Both the position numbers and the translations under genes were made by a program. This document shows positions 8,844 to 16,558 of a stretch of DNA of 64,000 nucleotides, in pieces (position 1 is the first letter of the stretch; each line of letters starts with the position of its first letter). Source of the stretch: Pseudomonas azerbaijanoccidentalis (GTDB taxonomy: Bacteria; Pseudomonadota; Gammaproteobacteria; Pseudomonadales; Pseudomonadaceae); assembly GCF_019145495.1 (NCBI RefSeq), contig NZ_JAHSTU010000001.1:992001-1056000 (forward strand). The letters are read 5' to 3'. Below the pieces are notes generated by a model that had not been told where the DNA came from, ran no database searches, and saw nothing but the letters and a program-made list of their open reading frames with translations.

Positions 8844-9926
8844 ATGAACCTACAAAGCACGCTACTTCCGCCCCACGCCGAGATGGTCCGCGCCATGCTC
8901 GAACGCGACACCGCCTACGAGGGGGTGTTCTTTACTGCGGTCAAGACCACCGGGATTTTCTGTCGCCCCAGTTGCACGGCGCGCAAGCCGAAACCGCAGA
9001 ACGTCGAATTCTTTGCCCACGCCGATGAATGCCTGTCGGCGGGCTACCGCGCCTGCCTGCGGTGTAAGCCGCTGGACGCCGCCGCCATCGCCCCGGACTG
9101 GGTGCAGACGTTGCTCAAGTCCGTAGAGGCCGATCCCGAGCAGCGTTGGACCGACGCTCAATTGTTGGCCGAAGGCATCGAACCGCTGAAACTGCGCCGA
9201 TGGTTCAAACAGCACTTCGGCATGACCTTTCATGCCTGGTTGCGCACTCGGCGACTGGGCATGGCGCTGGGCGGGATCAAACAAGGCGACTCCATCGACA
9301 ATGCGGCGTTCGATTCGGGTTACGAATCCCTGAGCGGCTTTCGCGATGCTTTTCAAAAGTCGTTTCACATCACCCCGGGCCGCGCCGCCAACAGCGAGCC
9401 CTTGCTGTTCACACGCCTGACCACTCCGCTGGGGCCGATGATCGCCATGGCCGAACGGCGAGGCCTGGTGCTGCTGGAGTTTCTCGACCGCCCGGCACTG
9501 ACCCGGGAAGTTGAAGAACTGCAAAACCATTATGGCTACGCCGTGGCGCCTGGACACAATGGGCATCTGCAGCAAATCGAACAGGAACTGGCGCAATATT
9601 TCGCCGGGCAGCTGACGCAATTCAACGTTGCACTGCACCTGCCGGGCAGCGAATTCACCCGGTTAGTCTGGGCAGAACTGGCGGCCATCCCCTACGGCGA
9701 AACCACCACGTACGGTGCGATTGCGGCGAAGCTGGGCAAGCCCGGTGCCAGTCGCGCAGTGGGCCTGGCCAACGGGCACAATCGACTGTCGATTGTCGTG
9801 CCTTGCCATCGGGTGATCGGTGCGGACGGCTCGCTGACGGGCTATGGTGGAGGACAACCGCGCAAGGCGTTCCTGCTCAGGCTGGAAAACGCCGCCGCGC
9901 AGATCACCCGGCCATTGGCTTTCTGA
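8844..9926 (+). CDS. ada: Bifunctional Ada DNA methyltransferase/activator
   Basis: A 360-residue protein with the full three-part Ada layout. First is a zinc-binding methylphosphotriester-repair domain with Cys40, Cys44, Cys71 and Cys74. An AraC-type helix-turn-helix follows (about 95-185, ending 'GYESLSGFRDAFQKSFHITPG'). Last is an O6-alkylguanine-DNA methyltransferase domain with the PCHRV active site (Cys321) and 'GETTTYGAIAAKLGKPGASRAVG'. Methyl transfer to Cys40 would turn it into an activator of the adaptive response. The alkA-like gene follows 36 bases later, as expected for its target. Confidence 0.95.
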   Translation: MNLQSTLLPPHAEMVRAMLERDTAYEGVFFTAVKTTGIFCRPSCTARKPKPQNVEFFAHADECLSAGYRACLRCKPLDAAAIAPDWVQTLLKSVEADPEQRWTDAQLLAEGIEPLKLRRWFKQHFGMTFHAWLRTRRLGMALGGIKQGDSIDNAAFDSGYESLSGFRDAFQKSFHITPGRAANSEPLLFTRLTTPLGPMIAMAERRGLVLLEFLDRPALTREVEELQNHYGYAVAPGHNGHLQQIEQELAQYFAGQLTQFNVALHLPGSEFTRLVWAELAAIPYGETTTYGAIAAKLGKPGASRAVGLANGHNRLSIVVPCHRVIGADGSLTGYGGGQPRKAFLLRLENAAAQITRPLAF

Positions 9927-9962
9927 ACGCTCGCTGTTTTCGTCAGCGCCCAAGGATGTTTG

Positions 9963-10580
9963 ATGCCCGATCCCTACTTGCCTGCTACCCGGTTCCTCGC
10001 CGCCATTGATGACGACTGGCAACGCCATGTCAGCGCCGTCGGCCCGTGTCTGCATCAAGCGCACGCTGCGCGCGATCCTTACGAGTCGCTGGTGCGGGCG
10101 ATTGCTTATCAACAACTGCACGCCAAGGCCGGTGATGCGATTGTCGGGCGCTTGCTGGCGTTGTTTCCCGGCCAGGCATTTCCTCGGCCGGAACAATTGG
10201 TCGCCACTGATTTTGAACGGATGCGCAGTTGCGGCTTTTCCGCCAGCAAGATCGCGACCATCCAAGGCATCGCCCAAGCCACACTGGACGGCGTGGTGCC
10301 GGATTACGCCACGGCCCTGGCCATGGACGATGAGGCGTTGATCGAGCGCTTGATCACCCTGCGCGGCGTGGGTCGCTGGACCGTTGAAATGCTGTTGATC
10401 TACAGCCTGGAACGCCCAGACATCCTGCCGGCCGATGACTTTGGCGTACGTGAGGGTTATCGAAAGCTCAAGGGGCTGGAGGTGCAACCAACGCGCAAAC
10501 AGATGATTGAAATCGGCTTGGCGTGGAGCCCTTATCGGACGGTGGCGGCGTGGTATTTGTGGCGGGTGGCGGGCAAGTAG
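9963..10580 (+). CDS. alkA: DNA-3-methyladenine glycosylase (AlkA type)
   Basis: A 205-residue HhH-GPD base-excision glycosylase. The helix-hairpin-helix 'LITLRGVGRWTVEMLLIY' (about 135-152) is followed by 'LPADDFGVREGY', whose aspartate matches the catalytic Asp of AlkA. Short single-domain form, lacking the N-terminal TBP-like domain of E. coli AlkA. It removes alkylated purines and is co-oriented directly after ada, so it probably belongs to the same adaptive response. The ATG at 9963 is favoured by AAGGA six bases upstream. Confidence 0.92.
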   Translation: MPDPYLPATRFLAAIDDDWQRHVSAVGPCLHQAHAARDPYESLVRAIAYQQLHAKAGDAIVGRLLALFPGQAFPRPEQLVATDFERMRSCGFSASKIATIQGIAQATLDGVVPDYATALAMDDEALIERLITLRGVGRWTVEMLLIYSLERPDILPADDFGVREGYRKLKGLEVQPTRKQMIEIGLAWSPYRTVAAWYLWRVAGK

Positions 10581-10691
10581 ACTGCGTTATCGTTTATCGC
10601 TCGCAGGGAAACACCGCGCGCCAGCTATTCAAATCGCTTAAGGATGGCTACTGTCATCGGCTCAATGCGCATCGGCACAAGGAGCACAGGC

Positions 10692-12038
10692 TTGAGCGTT
10701 TCACCCGAACCGGAACACCGCCCGCCCGAGCCGATCAGCCTGCGCGAGGCTTTGCGCTTTTGGCTCAAGCTCGGCTTCATCAGTTTCGGCGGGCCAGCGG
10801 GACAGATTTCGATCATGCACCAGGAGTTGGTGGAGCGCCGACGCTGGATCTCCGAACGACGCTTCCTGCACGCGCTGAACTACTGCATGTTGCTGCCCGG
10901 TCCCGAGGCTCAGCAACTGGCGACCTACATCGGCTGGTTGATGCACCGCACCTGGGGTGGCGTGATTGCCGGTGTGCTGTTTGTGCTGCCTTCGCTGTTC
11001 ATCCTGATTGCGTTGTCGTGGGTGTACATCGCCTTTGGTGAAGTGCCGGTGGTAGCCGGCCTGTTTTACGGCATCAAGCCCGCGGTGACGGCGATCGTGG
11101 TGCAAGCTGCCCACCGCATCGGCTCGCGGGCGTTGAAGAACGGCTGGCTGTGGGGCATCGCCGCCGCTTCATTCGTGGCGATTTTTGTGTTGAACCTGCC
11201 GTTTCCACTGATCGTGCTGGGCGCTGCGGTGATCGGCTATTTTGGCGGGCGGCTGGCCCCGGAAAAATTCAGGACCGGTGGCCACAGCGCTGCGCAAAAA
11301 TCCTTCGGTCCGGCCGTGATCGACGATGACACGCCGCCGCCTGATCACGCTCGTTTCAACGCCCTGAAGCTGCTGCGGCTGGCGGTGATCGGTGCGATTT
11401 TGTGGACCCTGCCGATGGCCACGCTGACCGTGTTGTTCGGCTGGGACGGCACGCTCACGCAGATGAGCTGGTTCTTCACCAAAGCGGCGCTGCTGACTTT
11501 CGGCGGCGCCTACGCCGTATTGCCGTATGTGTATCAGGGCGTGGTCGGTCATTACGGATGGTTGACGCCGACTCAGATGATCGACGGCCTGGCACTGGGT
11601 GAAACCACGCCCGGCCCGCTGATCATGGTGGTGGCGTTCGTCGGGTTCATCGGCGGCTACGTGCTTCAGGTATTTGGTCCGGATCAGGCATTTGTCGCCG
11701 GTGCCGTCGCTGCAACGCTGGTGACCTGGTTTACGTTTCTGCCTTCGTTTTTGTTCATCCTCGCCGGCGGGCCGCTGGTGGAGTCGACGCATAACGAACT
11801 GAAATTCACCGCGCCGTTGACCGCGATCACGGCGGCGGTAGTTGGGGTGATTCTCAATCTGGCGTGCTTTTTTGCCTACCACGTACTCTGGCCGAACGGC
11901 TTCAGTGGCCACCTCGATTGGCCTTCGGCGCTGATCGCGATGGCAGCGGCCATCGCGTTGCTGCGATTCAAGCGCGGCGTGATCGAAGTCTTGATCGGCT
12001 GCGGGGTGATCGGACTGGGTGTGCATCTGCTGCGATGA
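10692..12038 (+). CDS. chrA: Chromate efflux transporter ChrA
   Basis: A 448-residue long-chain ChrA with two homologous CHR domains, one starting 'FWLKLGFISFGGPAGQI' and the other 'FFTKAALLTFGGAYAVLPYVYQ', each with a PGP motif ('LLPGPEAQQLATYIGW' and 'ETTPGPLIMVVAFVGF'). The family exports chromate. I place the start at TTG 10692 because a full AAGGAG lies exactly 7 bases before it; the in-frame ATG at 10644 has no properly spaced ribosome site. No chrB or other regulator is adjacent. Confidence 0.92.
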   Translation: MSVSPEPEHRPPEPISLREALRFWLKLGFISFGGPAGQISIMHQELVERRRWISERRFLHALNYCMLLPGPEAQQLATYIGWLMHRTWGGVIAGVLFVLPSLFILIALSWVYIAFGEVPVVAGLFYGIKPAVTAIVVQAAHRIGSRALKNGWLWGIAAASFVAIFVLNLPFPLIVLGAAVIGYFGGRLAPEKFRTGGHSAAQKSFGPAVIDDDTPPPDHARFNALKLLRLAVIGAILWTLPMATLTVLFGWDGTLTQMSWFFTKAALLTFGGAYAVLPYVYQGVVGHYGWLTPTQMIDGLALGETTPGPLIMVVAFVGFIGGYVLQVFGPDQAFVAGAVAATLVTWFTFLPSFLFILAGGPLVESTHNELKFTAPLTAITAAVVGVILNLACFFAYHVLWPNGFSGHLDWPSALIAMAAAIALLRFKRGVIEVLIGCGVIGLGVHLLR

Positions 12039-12358
12039 ATCAGACGTTTACAGGCGCCACTTTCCCCCCTAGTATCCAGACACGCCCGATGGCAGGTCAC
12101 GCCTGCCACCGACGATTTCCAATGCTGGAAACATCCGTTATGAACCGCATTGTCAACCTGCCCATGGCCCTGAGCCGTTCCAAACTCCGTCACTCCGCAC
12201 GTCCGCCGGATAGCACCCTGCTCGTCTAAGCGCGTCCCCCACGCGTCGAGCCCTCTCCCTCGCCAATCCTTTGCCTGCATGCCCCGGGTCTTTGTATCCG
12301 TCGTCGTGCCGAGGCCTGAATCCGTGCGTCCGCAGGACGCCAACGTGAGTGACGAACC
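12039..12358. other. Non-coding leader region before puuA-like gene
   Basis: A 320-base gap between chrA and the first polyamine gene. It holds a perfect 7-base inverted repeat, TGGCAGG/CCTGCCA (12090-12108, 5-base loop), and a possible 35-codon frame (12122-12229) without a good ribosome site. I see no convincing gene. It most likely carries the promoter and leader of the gene at 12359. Confidence 0.45.
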
Positions 12359-13723
12359 ATGAAATTCGCAGCCCTTGAAGACGCCCAGACTTTTCTGACG
12401 AACAACCCCGATATCGACATGATCGAGCTGTTCATTCTCGATGCCAACGGCGTGCCGCGTGGCAAACTGTTGCACCGCGAAGAACTGCTGGCGGTGTATG
12501 AAAGCGGTCGTCCACTGCCCAGCACCATCCTCGGCCTGACCTTGCAGGGCGATGATGTCGAGAACTCCGGGCTGGTCTGGGACGTGGGCGATATCGACTG
12601 CCGCGCCTACCCGCTCGAAGGCAGCCTGGTGCGCTTGCCATGGCGGCAGATTCCAACGGCGGCGGTTCAAGTCAGCATGCACCCGCAAGAAGGCATGCCC
12701 GCCAGCATCGCCGACCCGCGTCACCTGCTGATCAGCGTGATTGACCGTCTGAAGGCTGAGGGTTATCACCCGGTAATGGCCTGCGAGCTGGAGTTCTATT
12801 TGCTCGATGCCAAGCGCGATCACCAGGGCCGCCCGCAACCGGCGCTGGACGCTGACGGTGGTCGACCGCGACACACACAAGTGTATGGCTTGCGCGAGCT
12901 GGAACAGATTGAACCGTTCCTCGCCGACCTGTACGCCGCGTGCAAACTCCACGGCATTCCGGCGCGCACGGCGATCTCCGAATACGCGCCGGGCCAAGTG
13001 GAAATTACCCTGGAACACGGCGATGCCTTACAGGCGATGGATCAGGCGGTGCGCTACAAACGCCTGGTCAAAGCCGTGGCCCACAAGCACGGTATGCAGG
13101 CAACGTTCATGGCCAAGCCGTTCGATCATCTGGCGGGCACCGGCATGCACATGCACGTCAGCATCGCCGATGCCGAGGGCCGCAACCTGTTTGCCTCCGA
13201 AGACCCGGCCGGCACGCCATTGTTGCGCACAGCCATCGGCGGCATGCTCGCCTCGTTGCTCGATTCATTGCTGCTGTTTTGCCCCAACGCCAACTCCTAC
13301 CGGCGTTTCCAGGCCAACAGCTATGCGCCGCTGGCCCCGACCTGGGGCGTCGACAACCGTACCGTAAGCCTGCGCGTTCCGGGCGGCCCGGCCAACAGCC
13401 GGCACATCGAGCACCGCATCTGTGGCGCCGACGCCAACCCGTATCTGGCGGCAGCGGCGATCCTCGCGGGCATTCATCGCGGCATCAGCGAAAACCTCGA
13501 TCCGGGCGAGCCTGTGGAAGGCAACGGCTACGCACAAGCCACACAATTGCTGCCCACCGACTGGCTGACCTCGCTGACGGCACTGGAAAACTCGGTGTGG
13601 GCGCGAGATGCATTGGGGCAGGAATTTCTGGGGGTGTACCTGGCGGTCAAGCGTGCCGAGTATCGGCAGTTCATGGCGGAAGTGGGTGAACAGGACTGGC
13701 GTTGGTATTTGACTGAGGCGTAA
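12359..13723 (+). CDS. Gamma-glutamylpolyamine synthetase (GS-like), copy 1
   Basis: A 454-residue glutamine-synthetase-fold enzyme that likely ligates glutamate to a polyamine amine, the first step of the gamma-glutamyl polyamine route (PuuA/SpuI group). Conserved catalytic segments are 'ACELEFYLLD' (metal-binding Glu), 'GTGMHMHVSI', 'NANSYRRF', 'GVDNRTVSLRVPG' and 'HRICGADANPYLAAA'. It lacks the adenylylation loop of true GlnA. A related but clearly different copy lies at 27714. It is followed by an FAD oxidase gene, which fits the next step. The exact amine substrate is not readable from the sequence. Confidence 0.88.
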   Translation: MKFAALEDAQTFLTNNPDIDMIELFILDANGVPRGKLLHREELLAVYESGRPLPSTILGLTLQGDDVENSGLVWDVGDIDCRAYPLEGSLVRLPWRQIPTAAVQVSMHPQEGMPASIADPRHLLISVIDRLKAEGYHPVMACELEFYLLDAKRDHQGRPQPALDADGGRPRHTQVYGLRELEQIEPFLADLYAACKLHGIPARTAISEYAPGQVEITLEHGDALQAMDQAVRYKRLVKAVAHKHGMQATFMAKPFDHLAGTGMHMHVSIADAEGRNLFASEDPAGTPLLRTAIGGMLASLLDSLLLFCPNANSYRRFQANSYAPLAPTWGVDNRTVSLRVPGGPANSRHIEHRICGADANPYLAAAAILAGIHRGISENLDPGEPVEGNGYAQATQLLPTDWLTSLTALENSVWARDALGQEFLGVYLAVKRAEYRQFMAEVGEQDWRWYLTEA

Positions 13724-13748
13724 CCCTTTCAGTCGATTACCTGCAGTT

Positions 13749-13842
13749 CCTGTGGGAGCGGGCTTGCCCGCGATAGCGATGTGTCATTCACCTCTAATGT
13801 TGACTGACATGGCCTCATCGCGGGCAAGCCCGCTCCCACAGG
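13749..13842. repeat. REP doublet, inward-facing (type GTGGGAGCGGGCTTGCCCGC)
   Basis: Two inverted copies of a 25-base palindromic REP unit (13749-13773 and 13818-13842) separated by 44 bases. Each has the Pseudomonas core GGGCTTGCCCG. The pair can fold into a large cruciform or mRNA hairpin between the synthetase and oxidase genes and could cap the upstream message. Confidence 0.9.
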
Positions 13843-13881
13843 GACCATGCGTTTCACTATCCTTTTTGCCCGGACACTGAC

Positions 13882-15168
13882 ATGACCCAACAACGCTGCA
13901 ATTCCTACTACACCGCCACCCTCAACCAGGACACCGATTACCCGACACTGCAAGGCCAGCACCGCGTCGACGTGGTGATCATCGGTGGCGGCTTTACCGG
14001 CGTCGCCACCGCCGTCGAGCTGGCGGAAAAAGGCCTGAAAGTCGCCATCGTCGAAAGCCACAAGATCGGCTGGGGCGCGACCGGGCGTAACGGTGGCCAG
14101 GTCACCGGCAGCCTGTCGGGCGATGAAGCGATGCGCAAACAGATGCGCCGTACGATTGGCGAAGACGTCGACGATTTCATCTGGCACCTGCGCTGGCGCG
14201 GGCACCAGATCATCCAGCAGCGGGTCGAGAAGTACGGCATCGCCTGCGACCTCAAGCACGGGCATTTGCATGCCGCGTACAAGCCGAGCCACATGGACGG
14301 TTTGCGCAAGGATTACGACGAAGCGGTGCGTCGCGGCATGGGCGACGAAGTCAGCCTGCTCGACCGAAGCCAGGTGCGCGACTTGCTGCAAAGCGACCTC
14401 TATCACGGTGCGATCAAGAACACCCGCAACATGCATTTGCACCCGCTGAACCTGTGTATCGGTGAGGCGCGGGCAGCAGAAAGCCTGGGGGCACTGATCT
14501 TCGAAAACAGCGAAGTGCTGGAAATCATCCATGGCGACACGCCCGGGGTGCGCACGGCCCACGGCCGTATCGACGCCAATCAGGTGCTGTTGGCCGGCGA
14601 CGTCTATCACAAACTGGAACCGGGCAAGCTCAAGGGCAAGATTTTCCCGGCCATGGGCGGCATCGTCACCACCGCGCCGCTGGGGGATCTGGCCAAACAG
14701 ATCAACCCTGAGGACCTGGCCGTGTATGACTGCCGTTTCGTGCTCGACTACTACCGCCTGACGGCCGACGGTCGCTTGCTGTTCGGCGGAGGCGCTAACT
14801 ATAGCGGCAAGGATTCCCGCGACATCGCCGCCGAACTGCGCCCGTGCATCGAGCAGACATTCCCGGCGCTAAAAGGCGTGGCCATCGATTACCAGTGGAG
14901 CTGCGCGATGGGCATCGTGATCAACCGTATCCCGCAGCTGGGCAAGCTGTCGGACAACGTCTGGTATTGCCAGGGCTACTCGGGTCACGGCATCGCGACC
15001 ACGCACATCATGGGCGAAATCATGGGCCGCGCTATTACCGGGCAGCTTGAGCATTTCGACACCTTCGCCGCCTGCCAGCACATTCGTGTGCCGATGGGTG
15101 ATTTGCTGGGCAACCCGATGCTTGCGGCGGGCATGTGGTACTACCAGATGCTGGAGCGATTACGCTGA
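13882..15168 (+). CDS. FAD-dependent gamma-glutamylputrescine oxidase-like, copy 1
   Basis: A 428-residue DAO-family flavoenzyme of the PuuB group. The N-terminal dinucleotide fold is 'VVIIGGGFTGVATAVELAEKG' (about residues 32-52), followed by the family motif 'GWGATGRNGGQ' and, near the C-terminus, 'CQGYSGHGIATTHIMGE'. It would oxidise the gamma-glutamyl amine to an aldehyde with release of ammonia and peroxide. It follows the GS-like gene with a REP doublet between them. A second copy lies at 24676. Confidence 0.9.
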   Translation: MTQQRCNSYYTATLNQDTDYPTLQGQHRVDVVIIGGGFTGVATAVELAEKGLKVAIVESHKIGWGATGRNGGQVTGSLSGDEAMRKQMRRTIGEDVDDFIWHLRWRGHQIIQQRVEKYGIACDLKHGHLHAAYKPSHMDGLRKDYDEAVRRGMGDEVSLLDRSQVRDLLQSDLYHGAIKNTRNMHLHPLNLCIGEARAAESLGALIFENSEVLEIIHGDTPGVRTAHGRIDANQVLLAGDVYHKLEPGKLKGKIFPAMGGIVTTAPLGDLAKQINPEDLAVYDCRFVLDYYRLTADGRLLFGGGANYSGKDSRDIAAELRPCIEQTFPALKGVAIDYQWSCAMGIVINRIPQLGKLSDNVWYCQGYSGHGIATTHIMGEIMGRAITGQLEHFDTFAACQHIRVPMGDLLGNPMLAAGMWYYQMLERLR

Positions 15169-15535
15169 TGCATTGATGTTGTTTGGACTGGCATCATCGC
15201 TCGGTTGAGCTGACCGCCCGCCAGAATCACCTTGATGCCTTTGAATTCAGACAGCGTGATCGCCGTCATGGGCGATGCGGTGATCGCTGTTAGCCAAGCC
15301 AGACAACAAACACAAACCAGCAAGTCAGGTATCAATTGTTTCGATCTTTCAAATCATGAAGCCGAATTTTTTATTTATCGGCGCCCTGTTCAAAATGGCG
15401 CCGATCTCTCCCGTTTCGGATGAACACTTCATGAACCTGAATTTTGCTTTCGCCTGCATGATCGTGGTCTCGTTTACCATTGCACTGGTACACACCTGAT
15501 CAACGACAGGCCCGCCCACGCACCAGAGTCGACGC
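15169..15535. other. 367-base region without an established gene
   Basis: Holds a perfect 9-base inverted repeat, ATCGGCGCC/GGCGCCGAT (15377-15405), and a 47-codon reading frame (15356-15499) listed separately. No promoter or terminator was certain. The hairpin has T residues upstream rather than downstream, so it is not a standard terminator on either strand. Confidence 0.5.
15356..15499 (+). CDS. Possible small membrane peptide (47 or 22 residues)
   Basis: A short frame from ATG 15356, with an internal ATG at 15431 that would give a 22-residue peptide made almost wholly of one hydrophobic helix ('FAFACMIVVSFTIALVHT'). Neither start has a good Shine-Dalgarno. The strong hairpin at 15377-15405 lies inside the longer form. 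It resembles single-helix small proteins in shape only. Confidence 0.2.
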   Translation: MKPNFLFIGALFKMAPISPVSDEHFMNLNFAFACMIVVSFTIALVHT

Positions 15536-16423
15536 ATGCTTTTTTCCCTAGTATCCAATGGCACCCTGCTCACCCCCCAAGATCCGCAGCCGCCGGTGCC
15601 CTGGTGGAGCTTCACGAAAACCGTGCTGGCGGCGACCGCGCTGTCACTGGTGCGAGACGGGCTGATTCGTCTCGATGACGTATTAGCCGAAGGCCCGTTC
15701 ACGCTGCGCCAACTGCTGCGGCACGAGGCCGGGTTGGCGGACTACTCCGAACTCGCCGATTACCACGCCGCCGTCGCCCGCAATGAAGCGCCCTGGTCGG
15801 CTGATGAAATGCTCCAGCGCCTGGACGCCAACCGCCTGCGCTACGCACCGGGTGAAGGCTGGCGTTATTCCAACGTTGGCTACTTGCAGGTCGCGCGCCT
15901 GATTGAGCGCCTCACAGGCCTGTCGCTTGAACAGGCACTGGCACAGCGGGTGTTCGACCCGCTCGATTTGCCCCATGTACGCCTGGCCAAAAACCGCGCC
16001 GATTTGCACGGCGTGAGCATGGGCGCCGCCGTCAGTTATGACCCCGGCTGGGTCTATCACGGCTTGCTGGTCGGCCCACTCGATCACGCAGCCCTGTGCC
16101 TGGACCGACTATTGAGCGGCGCGTTTTTGCCCCAGCCACTGTTGCAGGACATGCAAACGGCTCACGTCCTTGGCGGACCGATTGCAGGGCGCCCATGGAC
16201 CTCGCCCGGCTATGCGCTGGGGCTGATGCAAGGTGGCGTGGCGAGCGGTTTGCTGCTCAGCGGGCATACTGGCGCCGGCCCCGGCAGCGTGATCGCAGTC
16301 TATCGCAGTGTTCACGCTGGCAATGCCGCCAGTTGCGCGGTGTTTCTTGAAGGCAGCGACGAAGGCGCAGTTGAATCCGAAGCAATGAAGCATCTGTTGG
16401 CACAGATCAATGCAAACCGGTAA
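15536..16423 (+). CDS. Serine hydrolase, beta-lactamase/PBP class C fold
   Basis: A 295-residue protein of the class C beta-lactamase fold. The SxxK nucleophile motif is 'WWSFTK' (about residues 24-29), the YxN motif is 'YSNVGY' (about 112-117) and a C-terminal 'SGHTGAGPGS' stands in for the KTG/HxG box. It has no signal peptide, so it is probably cytoplasmic and acts on an ester or amide rather than on cell wall. It lies between the polyamine oxidase and the ornithine decarboxylase; a role in hydrolysing a glutamyl amide is possible but unproven. Confidence 0.85.
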   Translation: MLFSLVSNGTLLTPQDPQPPVPWWSFTKTVLAATALSLVRDGLIRLDDVLAEGPFTLRQLLRHEAGLADYSELADYHAAVARNEAPWSADEMLQRLDANRLRYAPGEGWRYSNVGYLQVARLIERLTGLSLEQALAQRVFDPLDLPHVRLAKNRADLHGVSMGAAVSYDPGWVYHGLLVGPLDHAALCLDRLLSGAFLPQPLLQDMQTAHVLGGPIAGRPWTSPGYALGLMQGGVASGLLLSGHTGAGPGSVIAVYRSVHAGNAASCAVFLEGSDEGAVESEAMKHLLAQINANR

Positions 16424-16467
16424 AAACCCCGACAATGGTCGAAGATGATCTATAAACAGTGTTCGCC

Positions 16468-16544
16468 TGTTTTGAATCTGGGCGCTTGAAGGCGCCTCAA
16501 AACAGTGGGTCTCTTGCAAAGCGGTGGACAAATGGATGTCCACC
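16468..16544 (+). promoter_or_regulatory. Two-hairpin mRNA leader of ornithine decarboxylase
   Basis: Two consecutive stem-loops precede the decarboxylase. Hairpin 1 pairs TGTTTTGA (16468-16475) with TCAAAACA (16497-16504) around an inner GGCGC/GCGCC stem (16481-16485 with 16492-16496). Hairpin 2 pairs GGTGGACA (16523-16530) with TGTCCACC (16537-16544) and ends one base before the GGAG ribosome site (16546-16549). A 14-codon frame (16445-16489) ends inside hairpin 1. There is no U-tract, so regulation would be at translation. Confidence 0.5.
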
Positions 16545-16558
16545 TGGAGATTTTCCGC

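Noticed and set aside
10644..10691. ATG at 10644 as the chrA start
   Set aside because: AAGG directly abuts it without spacing, while TTG 10692 has a full AAGGAG at 7 bases and starts at the normal length.
15377..15405. Hairpin as rho-independent terminator
   Set aside because: The A/T tract is on the wrong side for both strands, so it does not look like a terminator.
12067..15557. Shared 12-mer CCCTAGTATCCA near 12067 and 15546
   Set aside because: A 12-base match is expected by chance many times in a 64 kb window.
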